Shown in pieces: positions 44,535 to 54,800 of a stretch of DNA of 64,000 nucleotides (position 1 is the first letter of the stretch; every line of letters begins with the position of its first letter). The translations under genes and the position numbers were made by a program. The notes under the pieces were generated by a model. That model made no database searches. It was not told the DNA's origin and was given only the letters and a program-made list of their open reading frames with translations. This DNA is from an uncultured Lachnospiraceae bacterium (GTDB lineage Bacteria; Bacillota; Clostridia; Lachnospirales; Lachnospiraceae): assembly GCA_947626985.1 (NCBI GenBank), contig CANQUG010000003.1:1-64000 (forward strand), read 5' to 3'.

Positions 44535-45419
44535 ATGAAAGCGTTGTTACTCATTTTTGCGGCGGCGGCGGTGATTTTAATCGTCCTGTCCATGGTTCAT
44601 CCTGTCGGAAAGAAGATTTCCCTTTACGTCATCCTCATTGCCATCGCGCTGGTCATGCTTCTTCCGTTCTACATGATGTTCGTCATGTCCACCTTAAGTA
44701 CCTCGGAAATTTATTCTTTTCCGCCCCTTATCTGGTTTGGACAGAATCTGGTCGAAAACTTTAAGAATATGGTGGAAGCGGTCAATCTGCCCAGAGCGTT
44801 CCTGAACAGCTGTATCGTTACCTTTTCCTATACCATACTGGTACTGTTCTTCTGCTCCATCGGCGGATATGCCTTTTCCGTATACGATTTCCCGGGCAAA
44901 AATCAGCTCTTTGCCATTTTGCTTGGAACCATGATGATCCCTGCCACTGCCGGAATTATTCCCTGGTTTATCATGATGAGCAAATTCGGATGGGTAAATA
45001 ACTTCAAGGCCCTGATCATTCCCGGATGCGCCAATGCTTTCGGTATTTTCTGGATGCGGCAGTACTGTCAGAACAACGTGCCGAGGGCGTTGATGGAGGC
45101 TGCGCGAATAGACGGCTGCAGTGAGTGGACCATCTTTTTCCGGGTGATCGCGCCCATTCTTACTCCGGCGTACGCCTCCCTCGGCATTATGAATTTTGTC
45201 AACCAGTGGAATGAATTTACCCAGAGCCTGCTGATCCTGAGAAAACAGCGGCTGTTTACCCTTCCGCTGCTTCTGCGGTCCATGGTATCGGACCGCGGTA
45301 CGGACTACGGAGCCATGATGCTGGCCAGTACCTGTGCGGTGCTGCCGCTTCTGATCTGTTTCCTGTGCGCGTCCAAATTCTTTATGGACGGATTGACTGC
45401 CGGCGCTGTGAAGGAGTAA
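44535..45419 (+). CDS. Sugar ABC transporter permease (MalG-like)
   Basis: LMEAARIDGCSEWTIFFRVIAPILTPAYASLGIMNFVNQWNEF. Confidence 0.93.
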   Translation: MKALLLIFAAAAVILIVLSMVHPVGKKISLYVILIAIALVMLLPFYMMFVMSTLSTSEIYSFPPLIWFGQNLVENFKNMVEAVNLPRAFLNSCIVTFSYTILVLFFCSIGGYAFSVYDFPGKNQLFAILLGTMMIPATAGIIPWFIMMSKFGWVNNFKALIIPGCANAFGIFWMRQYCQNNVPRALMEAARIDGCSEWTIFFRVIAPILTPAYASLGIMNFVNQWNEFTQSLLILRKQRLFTLPLLLRSMVSDRGTDYGAMMLASTCAVLPLLICFLCASKFFMDGLTAGAVKE

Positions 45420-45510
45420 ACTCTTTGTGCATTATCATTTGACAGGGACAGACAAATGCTCAATAGGATTTGTCCGTCTGACGACAGAGAATCATTATCA
45501 GGAGGAAAAT

Positions 45511-47562
45511 ATGAGCACGATACTGGATGGAAAAAGAATCGTTCTTGGAACCTGTTATTATCCCGAGCACTGGCCGGAAGCCATGTGGAGGGAAGATCTG
45601 GAACGGATGCTGAAAACCGGCATAGAAGTGGTCCGGATCGCGGAATTTGCCTGGAACAAAGTAGAACCGGAAGAAGGGGTCTTCACTTATGAATTTTTTG
45701 ACAGATTCCTGGATCTGGCGGATGAGATGGGAATGAAGGTGATCTTCTGTACTCCCACGGCCACTCCGCCGGCCTGGCTGACGGAAAAATATCCGGAGGC
45801 CCTTAATGCGGACATTAACGGGATTTTGTACCGTCACGGCGCCCGCAGGCATTATAACTACAATTCCGAAATCTATAAAAAGCTCTCCGCCCGGATCACG
45901 GAAAAATTTGCAGAGCATTACGCGAAAAGAAACTGTGTGATCGGATGGCAGATCGATAATGAGCTGAACTGCGAAAAGGATGTATTTTATTCGGAAAGCG
46001 ATACGAAGGCTTTTCGGGTTTTCCTGAAGGAGAAATACGGAACGCTGGACGCTCTGAACGAAGCCTGGGGAACCGTATTCTGGAACCAGACCTATTCGGA
46101 CTGGGAGGAAATCCATGTGCCCAGGAAGACAAACAGCGATTCCACCAATCCCCATGAGGTTCTGGACTACACCAGATTTGTTTCAAAGAGCGCCAGAAAT
46201 TTTGCGAAGATGCAGAGCGACATTATCCGGAAATACCTGAAGCCGGGAGATTTTGTCACCACCAACGGATTGTTCTCAAATCTGGACAATCATAAAATGC
46301 GCCGGGAAAGCCTGGATTTCATCACTTATGATTCCTATCCGAATTTCGCCTACTGTCTGGATATGTATTCCAATGCGCCAGGTGATTTAAGGGACAGAAA
46401 ATGGAGCAGGAATCTGACGGAGGTCCGTTCGGTTTCTCCGATCTTTGGTATTATGGAGCAGCAGTCCGGGGCAAATGGATGGAATACCCGCATGGCAGCG
46501 CCTACGCCGAGACCCGGGCAGATGACTCTGTGGACCTTGCAGTCCATCGCTCACGGGGCGGATTACGTGAGTTATTTCCGTTGGAGAACCTGTACTTTCG
46601 GCACGGAGATTTACTGGCACGGTATTCTGGATTATTCCGGACGTGACAACCGCCGTCTCCGGGAAGTGGGGGATATCCATGAGAAGCTGCAGAAAATAAA
46701 AGATGCGGCGGGCGCTGTGTACGAGGCTTCGGTGGGCGTAATCAAGGACTATGATAATATCTGGGACGCTCAGCTTGACGCATGGCATCAGCGGGTGGAT
46801 TCCCAGAGCCAGAAAGCGCTGTTTGCCGCCGCTCAGAGAAGCAATACGCCCATGGATTATGTGTATCTGGAGGACGACACGGACGCGGAGCAGCTGAAGA
46901 AATATAAAGTGCTGTTCTATCCCCATGCGGTCCTGATGAATGAAAAGCGGGCGGAAGTTCTGAAAAGCTATGTATCTGCCGGCGGAATCCTTGTGATCGG
47001 CTGCAGAAGCGGCTATAAGGATATGACCGGAAAATGCGTTATGGATAAGCTTCCCGGGCTTCTTAGGGAACTGACCGGGACGGATATTCCGGAGTATTCC
47101 CTGATTGCTCCCGACGCCGGAGAGGTGACCATCGACTGGGAGGGAATCCAAATGAAGGCGGAAGTCTTTACCGATCTGCTGGAGCCCGAAGGGGAAAACG
47201 CACAGCTGCAGGCAGTTTATACTTCGGACTACTACGCGGGATCGGGCGCTCTTATCTGTAATACGTACGGCGCCGGAAAAGCCTATTATTACGGAACCTC
47301 CTTCAACGAGGAATCCGCCCGGATCTTTCTGGAAAAACTGGGCGTCGTGTCTCCCTATAAGGATGTGGCGGATGTTTCTCCCGAGTGCGAGATTGCCGTG
47401 CGGAGCAAGGGAAACAGAAAATTCCTTTTCATCCTTAATTACGGAAAAGATGATGCGGAAGTTACGCTTCACAGAGATGTCACAGACCTGTATACCGGAC
47501 AGAAGATTTCCGGCGTGCAGAAGCTCTGCGGTTACGGTACAATGGTTGCAGAATATTCATAA
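45511..47562 (+). CDS. GH42 beta-galactosidase
   Basis: LGTCYYPEHWPEAMWREDLERMLKTGIEVVRIAEFAWNKVEPEEGVF; GWQIDNELNC; SD ggagg before ATG 45511. Confidence 0.94.
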   Translation: MSTILDGKRIVLGTCYYPEHWPEAMWREDLERMLKTGIEVVRIAEFAWNKVEPEEGVFTYEFFDRFLDLADEMGMKVIFCTPTATPPAWLTEKYPEALNADINGILYRHGARRHYNYNSEIYKKLSARITEKFAEHYAKRNCVIGWQIDNELNCEKDVFYSESDTKAFRVFLKEKYGTLDALNEAWGTVFWNQTYSDWEEIHVPRKTNSDSTNPHEVLDYTRFVSKSARNFAKMQSDIIRKYLKPGDFVTTNGLFSNLDNHKMRRESLDFITYDSYPNFAYCLDMYSNAPGDLRDRKWSRNLTEVRSVSPIFGIMEQQSGANGWNTRMAAPTPRPGQMTLWTLQSIAHGADYVSYFRWRTCTFGTEIYWHGILDYSGRDNRRLREVGDIHEKLQKIKDAAGAVYEASVGVIKDYDNIWDAQLDAWHQRVDSQSQKALFAAAQRSNTPMDYVYLEDDTDAEQLKKYKVLFYPHAVLMNEKRAEVLKSYVSAGGILVIGCRSGYKDMTGKCVMDKLPGLLRELTGTDIPEYSLIAPDAGEVTIDWEGIQMKAEVFTDLLEPEGENAQLQAVYTSDYYAGSGALICNTYGAGKAYYYGTSFNEESARIFLEKLGVVSPYKDVADVSPECEIAVRSKGNRKFLFILNYGKDDAEVTLHRDVTDLYTGQKISGVQKLCGYGTMVAEYS

Positions 47563-47653
47563 AATATCAGACGTTCGCCGGAACTGTTTTTAAAAAAAGC
47601 CGGTATTTGCTGTATGGAGGCGTACAGCAACTCAACGTCGTATTTCAAAGAAG

Positions 47654-47764
47654 AGGCTGTCGGTAAACGCTGACGGAGAGCAATATACAGAAGATCATAA
47701 AGCTGATTCATCCGTATATCGCACTGCCGAGCAGTGAACCGGCAGCCTTTTCTGCATTTTTTAT
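47654..47764 (+). ncRNA. Candidate structured RNA / complex 3' UTR with three-way-junction-like pairing and U-tract
   Basis: AGGCTGTCGGT (47654-47664)/ACCGGCAGCCT (47738-47748); ACGGA/TCCGT; CACTGC-cga-GCAGTG; then TTTTCTGCATTTTTT. Confidence 0.4.
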
Positions 47765-47807
47765 ACTGACAAAAGCACATGCATGAGCCGTATATCCCAA
47801 CGTCGAA

Positions 47808-48887
47808 TTACCCGCGGGATTTTTCCCCGCCCTGCAAAAAATATCTCTTCCGAAATTCCGTCGGGGAAATCCCGTATTTTTTTCTGAATTTTTTTGTAAA
47901 ATGACTGGCGTCGAAACAGCCTACCTCCTGACTGATGTCCGTGACGCTCCGGTCGCTTTTCTCCAGCAGCTCTTTCCCATGCTCCAGCTGATATTCCAGC
48001 ACGATCTCCCGGTAGGTTCTGCCGGTGTAGCGCTTCAGCATTTTTCCCAGGTAATCCGGCGTATATTTAAAAAAATCCGCCGTTTCATTCAATGTGGTCC
48101 GGTTATAATTCACCGAGAGATATCCCAGCACCGAGACGACGCAGGTGTTGAAGGAAGTCTCCGTCGGGGTCGTGACCACGGCCTGCATCTCGTATTTACG
48201 GATCAGCCGGATAAACACGGACTGAATCAGCAGATACAGGCTGCGCTCGTAGGCATACTGCCGCTCCGTCACTTCCTCATACATCTGCTCGAGCAGGCCG
48301 CGGATCTGCTCGTCGTCCCCGGTGGGGAAAATCACGCAGGGACTGACCAGTTCCTTTTTATAAAACAGATCCTCAAAAAATCTGACCGTCACCCTGCCGC
48401 CCCGGAGCAGTTCAAGAAAAGAGCCGTCCAGAACCTGCCGGCTGAGCATGACATTCATCACAATGGCGTCGTCAGCAGTGGCCGAGACGGCATGCATGGC
48501 GTGGGGAGCCAGGATGCAGAAATCCCCCTTCTTCATGAGAAATCTCTTTTCCTCCACAAAATGAGCGCACTCGCCGGAATAGACGTAGACAATCTCGATA
48601 TAGGCGTGATTATGAAACACCGGATAGCCGTATCTCTGATGCAGAGTCATGGTAATCTTGTTTTCCGGCTCTATGACGGTAGTCCCCAGGTGATCCTGGG
48701 ACATATCCCGGTAATAATGACTTCCGCAGCTGTCGATACAGCGTCCTTCCCGGAGATATTCCTCGTACTGGGAAAACGTCATACCCTTCTCATAGAGATC
48801 CCGGCTGCCGGTTTTCCATCCCTCCTTGAATTGTCTCTCATTTTCGTTGAGCTCCAGAAGCTGTCGGAGCAGTTTCGCACGTTCCAT
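47808..48887 (-). CDS. AraC family transcriptional regulator with cupin-like N-terminus
   Basis: C-terminal HTH: LGKMLKRYTGRTYREIVLEYQLEHGKELLEKSDRSVTDISQEVGCFDASHFTKKFRKKYGISPTEFRK. Confidence 0.93.
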   Translation of the reverse strand: MERAKLLRQLLELNENERQFKEGWKTGSRDLYEKGMTFSQYEEYLREGRCIDSCGSHYYRDMSQDHLGTTVIEPENKITMTLHQRYGYPVFHNHAYIEIVYVYSGECAHFVEEKRFLMKKGDFCILAPHAMHAVSATADDAIVMNVMLSRQVLDGSFLELLRGGRVTVRFFEDLFYKKELVSPCVIFPTGDDEQIRGLLEQMYEEVTERQYAYERSLYLLIQSVFIRLIRKYEMQAVVTTPTETSFNTCVVSVLGYLSVNYNRTTLNETADFFKYTPDYLGKMLKRYTGRTYREIVLEYQLEHGKELLEKSDRSVTDISQEVGCFDASHFTKKFRKKYGISPTEFRKRYFLQGGEKSRG

Positions 48888-49006
48888 CCTTTTTCCTCTT
48901 TCAAATTACGGGTATTTCACAATGATCCTGCTTATGAATCATGTTACCACGAATGGAAAGATTTTCAAACAGAAAATGGACGCGGAAACGCTCCCTTCCC
49001 GTCTTT

Positions 49007-51655
49007 TCAGTTTGTCAGAAGCGTAATCTTCCCGAACATGCCGGTTGCTTCCGTGGGTTCGTAGGTAAAGTCAAAGGGCGGCTGCGGCAGCTCCTGCTGC
49101 TCTCTGGCCGGCGTCGTCGCAACCTCAACGCAGATCTCATTTTCTCCGGTCTTCAGGAATCCGGTGAGCTCTGTCTGGTACGGCGGGGTCAGCCTCACTC
49201 CCGCCTCCTGTCCGTTGACGGTAATTTTCATCACTTCGCAGACATTCTCCGCTTTGAAAAAGGCTGCCGACGGCGTCTCATCCAGCACAACCGTCTTTCT
49301 GTAGCGGATAACTCCGGAAAAGAACGGATGCTCATCGGAAACCGGTTCCAGAACTGTCCTGTGCTCTTCGGGACTGAAATCCGGGTAGCTGACAGCGCGG
49401 ACCATGGCCACATCCCAGTCGCCGGAAATATCCGTCTCCCTGAGACCTTCCAGCTGTTCTGTGAAGGAACGGTGCACCCTCGTGCAGACCTGTCCTTTTT
49501 TCTCCATCAGGACAATGGTCTCTGCCGGAGCCAGTTCCAGCTCCACCACTGTATGATCCCCGTCTGCCGCCTGGGCGATGCTCTCACAGCGATCTTCCAT
49601 AGCGTCGTAACACATCAGTTCCGCCGTAACCGGCAGAGTCACGGTTCCCCGGAAGGTCTTATATGCCGATTCGTTCTGGAACACGAAGATATCCCCGTCC
49701 TTTTTATAATGATAAAAACTGAGATCCGTAAAGGTCCGGTTAATGGTGATATCACAGATTCCCTCTGCTCTCAGTATCCGGGCCAGTTCGCCCAGACGAA
49801 CCACTGTACTGTGCTCCTTCACCAGAGCCATCACTTCCAGAGCCATCTCCCCTCCGCCGATCACCGCATCCGGGTACGCATCGGCAAAAAACACCGGAAA
49901 ATCACCCTTCGCAGCCAGCCATGCGGCAAAATGCACCGGAATCGCTCTGGTATAGGGAACAATGAGAGCGTCAAAGACAACGCCGTTGATTTCCAGTCTG
50001 TCGTCCCTTACCGCTCCGTTGTAATCCTCCAGGTTCTCCAGCATATCCATGCAGACGATGTCAAAGTCGATCTGATTTTCCAGCAGTTCGCGGTTCACCT
50101 TCTGCATCGGCATCGCTCCTCCTACCCAGTCTGCCTCGCCGTCGTACAGTACGGCCACGGAAGCTGCATGCTGACCGCCGCTCAGCAGCTCGCACATACG
50201 GTTGGCATATTTCATCAGCTTCGCAAAATAGGGAAACTGCGGATTATTGCCTCTGGCGTAAAAATGGGGCGGGCAGTCGGGATCCGGATACTCCGCCATG
50301 GAAAACGCATGGGGAACAAGCTCATTGACTCCCTTTACCAGAAGATGGTCCAGCAGATACTTCATATCCCGCACGCCGAAATTCCAGCCGTACGCGCCGA
50401 ACAGCTCGCACATTGTACGGTCTTTTTTCTTCGGGTCCAGATGACCGCTGGATGCTCCCAGTTTGCCCAGAGTATAATGATAAAATTCTCCGTCTCCGCC
50501 TGATTCGCCCATACCCTGGCGTTCCTGCACCGGAGCTCCAAACACCACCTGCTCGCCGATGCAGTCGATTCCAGCCATATCCTGGCCGGACATTGCGCGG
50601 AAATAATGAGCCGCGCCCATGCCGAAACGGCTGTGGATACCGTTGTCCTCCACAACATGGCCGATATATTCCACGCCGTGATCCCGGCACCACCGGCCGA
50701 TGGCATCGCTGAAATTCTTTTTGTACAGCCTGGAAACACAGTCCATATAGTCATAGCGGATCCTGTCCTGCATTTCCTTCTCCTTACTGGCCTGGAACAG
50801 GAAAGGCAGATACCTGGTGTACTCCTCCCCGTACCGTTCCTTCAGCATTTCCTCCAGCTCGTCGCTCCAGGGAAGCGGCATTTTTTTCCTGCCCAGGGAC
50901 GTATCATAGCACACTTCCTTAATGTTGCCGAACTGAGGTTCATCAGAAAAGAATCCGGCGATGGTTTTTCCGAATTCCTCCCCGTAACGGGCATAATGGG
51001 CCTCATAAACGCCCTCGATCTGGGTATGGGCGGATTCCGCGTCGATCATGTTGATGTAGGCCTCATTGCCGCCGTCCGTGCGGGTCTTAAAGATCACATA
51101 AACTGTCCACATTCCTTCCGGCAGGGAGAACCGGGCAAATCCGTCCTTCACCGTGTCGGTGAGATCCACCGTCTCCTCACGGAGCAGCCTGCCCTCCGCC
51201 GCCTTCACAGCGATCACCGCCAGAAGCCTGTTCTTCTTCCGCTCCTCCATGTTCTGCAGAGCGTCTTCGATTTCCCAGTAGCCGATCGCAGGCTTCAGCA
51301 TACGGCTGATGTTTAAAGTCAGCTTCCGGTTCGGATACCCGCACACATTGGCCTTGGAACTGGCTATGTAGAGCTTTTTGCGCTCCGGATACTTTTCCTC
51401 GATCAGTCCGTTGGCATATCCCGTGGGAAAATGTTTGTCATCCAGAATCCAGACCTTCATGTCCCTTTTTTTCGCCTCGTCCAGGATGATATCCATGTCA
51501 TGCCACCATCCCTCCCGGCAGAACTCATTGTGGGGACGCGCTTCCACACAGACTGCACCGATGCCGCACTCGGCAATCTTCTCCATCTCAGTGCGAAGAA
51601 CCGGCTCCTCCTCGCCCCTCATCCACAAAAACGGCAAAATATGATTGTTTTTCAT
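49007..51655 (-). CDS. Large glycoside hydrolase-like protein (GH106/alpha-L-rhamnosidase-like architecture, tentative)
   Basis: MKNNHILPFLWMRGEEEPVLRTEMEKIAECGIGAVCVEARPHNEFC...WILDDKHFPTGYANG; C-terminal galactose-binding-like domain; SD aaggag before ATG 51655. Confidence 0.6.
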   Translation of the reverse strand: MKNNHILPFLWMRGEEEPVLRTEMEKIAECGIGAVCVEARPHNEFCREGWWHDMDIILDEAKKRDMKVWILDDKHFPTGYANGLIEEKYPERKKLYIASSKANVCGYPNRKLTLNISRMLKPAIGYWEIEDALQNMEERKKNRLLAVIAVKAAEGRLLREETVDLTDTVKDGFARFSLPEGMWTVYVIFKTRTDGGNEAYINMIDAESAHTQIEGVYEAHYARYGEEFGKTIAGFFSDEPQFGNIKEVCYDTSLGRKKMPLPWSDELEEMLKERYGEEYTRYLPFLFQASKEKEMQDRIRYDYMDCVSRLYKKNFSDAIGRWCRDHGVEYIGHVVEDNGIHSRFGMGAAHYFRAMSGQDMAGIDCIGEQVVFGAPVQERQGMGESGGDGEFYHYTLGKLGASSGHLDPKKKDRTMCELFGAYGWNFGVRDMKYLLDHLLVKGVNELVPHAFSMAEYPDPDCPPHFYARGNNPQFPYFAKLMKYANRMCELLSGGQHAASVAVLYDGEADWVGGAMPMQKVNRELLENQIDFDIVCMDMLENLEDYNGAVRDDRLEINGVVFDALIVPYTRAIPVHFAAWLAAKGDFPVFFADAYPDAVIGGGEMALEVMALVKEHSTVVRLGELARILRAEGICDITINRTFTDLSFYHYKKDGDIFVFQNESAYKTFRGTVTLPVTAELMCYDAMEDRCESIAQAADGDHTVVELELAPAETIVLMEKKGQVCTRVHRSFTEQLEGLRETDISGDWDVAMVRAVSYPDFSPEEHRTVLEPVSDEHPFFSGVIRYRKTVVLDETPSAAFFKAENVCEVMKITVNGQEAGVRLTPPYQTELTGFLKTGENEICVEVATTPAREQQELPQPPFDFTYEPTEATGMFGKITLLTN

Positions 51656-51810
51656 ATCATTATGCTCCTTACTGTTTTTTATGGTTACAGTATACAGGAA
51701 TCCGCAGCCAAATAATTGTATTTTTCCTCCTACATGAACAGGACAAAACCGTCCTGCCATCCGAAAAGTCCCGCGCGGACGCTTTACCATCCGTGTAGTT
51801 CCAAAAGAGA

Positions 51811-51840
51811 AGCCGCCGCACCAGATCGGTGCAGCGGCCC
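51811..51840 (-). terminator. Terminator downstream of the large surface protein
   Basis: GCCGCTGCACC-GATCT-GGTGCGGCGGC followed by TTCTCTTTT on the minus strand. Confidence 0.65.
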
Positions 51841-51874
51841 TTTTTACGGATGCTGTTCTTTTATTCCGTTCGTC

Positions 51875-54800
51875 TTATTTACATTTCACAGATACCGTTT
51901 TGCTCCAGGAGCCATATGCATACTTCCCGGAACCTACTTTCGTATATGCCCGCACTCTGTAGTAATACTTCTTCCCTGCCTTCAGCTTTTTATGGGTAAA
52001 AGCCGTTTTCCCGGTGGTGACTGCTTTCTTATACGTTCCGTTTTTCCCGACCTTATAGTAAACCTGATATCCTGTGGCTCCGGGAACTTCGGACCATTTC
52101 AGAGTATTTCTGTGAGTCTTTGCGGTTTTCAGAGCTGTGACCGCAGGTTTGCCAATGGGCGCCTTCGCCTTAACTGCCTTGCTGTACTTGCTCCATACCG
52201 TTTTTCCATTTGACTTAACATACGCTCTGATCCTGTAAATGTAAGTTTTTCCGGTAATGATCGTATCATCGGAGCATGTAAGAGTTCCTGCCGGCAATTT
52301 TTTGAATTTCTTCCAGGTGCCGTCCAGAGTTTTCCTGTCAATCCGATATCCTGTAGCATTCGATACAGACGACCAGGTAAGCGTAATCCCGTTGTATGCG
52401 GCGGCCTTTGCTGTCAGCACGGGCGCACTGACGGTTACAGGCTCTTCCGCTGGCTGTTTTTCTATAACAACGGCATAATCTGATGCATGGACAAAAGTAA
52501 ACTCCGCAACTCCATCACCGGAGATTTCATCCTTCGAAACAGACTCCATCTTCCCTGCTGCTTTATTATAATAATACAGACTTGCGGAAAGTCCTGCGTT
52601 CTCTTTGCCAAGCTCGATGGAAAGCACCGCGGATAATCCAAATTCACCTTCATGACCAAGATGAAGCGGAACATACGGATTTTCTCCCGCTGCCTGCTTC
52701 AGAACATCCTCCGGAATATTCTGAACATCGGTGCTGACGGAGAAGTCGATGCTGCTGACCTGAACAGCGGAAATGCTTCTGCCATTCACGCTCCAGGTGA
52801 TTTTTCCGCCCATATCAAATACTGCAGTGATATCTTTTCCTCTGACGTCTTCCAGTATGCTGCCCGGAACCACCGTAGTTCCGTTCATTTCTACCTCAAC
52901 TGTATCGCCATCCTTCTTTTCCGCCATCTCAGCCCTGATCGCATCCCAGCCTTCTCTTCCGGCTTCGTCTTTGATGAACGGCTTTCCGGTCTCCGGCGCG
53001 GTCTCTCCGCCGCCGGACGGATTTTCCAGCTTCGGAATTGAAGCTGTATACTGATCTCCGCATCTGGTGCAGGTATATGTCAAAATACCTTCGCTGACGG
53101 TGGTAGGCTGTAATGTCACCTGGCTGGTATAGTTATGGCCAAGCGCAGGTATGCTTTCTGTATAAGAATCCCCGCAGGAACAGCTGTAGGTTGTCACGCC
53201 GGCCTCCGTACAGGTGGCTTCTTTCGTCACTGTGCTGGTGTAAACATGCTCATGAGATTCCTGAGGCAGTTTAGGAATAGTTTCTGTATAGCTGCTTCCG
53301 CAACGGCTGCAGGTGTAGGTTCTTTCACCTTCTGTATCCACTGTAGGAGCTTTTGTAACCGTTCCGGTATCCCAGCTATGGCCCGTTGCTTCTATTTCTT
53401 CCGTTCTGGTTGTCCCGCATACGCTGCAGGTGTATTCCCTGGTTCCTGCTTCGGTACAGGTCGCTGCTTTAGTGATTTTTCCATCATCCCAGCTGTGACC
53501 TTTGGCAGGAATCGATACGCTCTCGCTCTCCAGACCGCATTTCGTACAGGTCGCCCCTTTAACTCCGGCTTCCGTACAGGTAGGCTCTTTGATTACCTTT
53601 TCTTCACTCCAGCTATGGCCTTCTGCTTCTATTTCTTCGGTTCTGGTGGCCTTGCATACGCTACAGGTGTATTCCTTGACTCCTGCTTCCGTACACGTCG
53701 CTGCCTTGGTGATTTTTCCATCATCCCACTTGTGGCCTGCTGCTTCTATTTCCTCCGTCCTGGTTGTCCCACATACGCTGCAGGTGTATTCCTTGATTCC
53801 CGCTTCGGTACACGTCGCTGCTTTGGCGATTTTTCCATCATCCCACTTGTGACCTGCTGCTTCTATTTCCTCCGTCCTGGTTGTCCCACATACGCTGCAG
53901 GTGTATTCCTTGATTCCCGCTTCGGTACACGTCGCTGCTTTGGTGATTTTTCCTCCATCCCAGCTGTGACCTTTGGCAGAAATTTCGCGTACACTGCCCG
54001 GCTTTATCTCACCGCATACACTGCAGTGAATAGACTCCTGACCATTTTCGGTACACGTCGCATCCTTATCCACAGTATAGGTTTCATTCCACTTATGGTC
54101 CGTTAATCCTATTTCCTCGGTCTTCGTATCCGCGCATACGCTGCAGGTATATTCCACAATTCCTGTTTCTTTACACGTTGCAGCTTTGGTAATCTTTCCC
54201 TCATCCCAGCTGTGACCTTTAGCAGGAATCGGTACGCTGTCGCTCTCCAAACCGCATTTGATGCACGTTGCCCGTTTCACTCCGTCTTTCGTACAAGTAG
54301 GCTCTTCGATTACCTCTTCTTCACTCCATTCATGGCCTTCAGCAGGAATTACTACACTGTCGCTCTTCAAACCGCATTTGGTGCACGTCGCCTGTTTAAC
54401 TCCGTTTTCCGTACAGGTAGGCTGCTTGATTACCTTTTCTTCACTCCATTCATGGCCTGTTGCTTCTATTTCTTCGGTTCTGGTGGCCTTGCACACACTG
54501 CAGGTGTATTCCATAACTCCAGCATCGGTACACGTCGCAGGTTTGGTAATCTTCCCCTCGCCCCAACTGTGATCTGTCTTCGGAATCACCCGTTCACTGT
54601 TTTCTTTCTTTTCCTGACATCTCTTACAGTGAATAGATTCTTCACCTTCCTGTGCGCAGGTCGCTTCCCTGTCCACTGTATAGGTATCTGACCAATCATG
54701 ATTTAATGCTTTAATTTCTTCACTCTTAGTCGTCTGGCACTTAGTACATGTGAACACTTTCGTTCCTGCTGTGGTACAGGTAGCCTCCTTGGTGATCTTT

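Noticed and set aside
46387-47472. 361-aa minus-strand ORF
   Set aside because: Antisense to the GH42 gene
47532-47780. 82-aa minus-strand ORF between GH42 and AraC
   Set aside because: Overlaps the structured intergenic element and the GH42 3' end; no domain recognised
48941-50503. 520-aa plus-strand ORF
   Set aside because: Antisense to the glycosidase-like gene; shadow ORF
53135-54106. 323-aa repetitive plus-strand ORF
   Set aside because: Antisense reading of the Cys-repeat region; repetitiveness is inherited from the real gene
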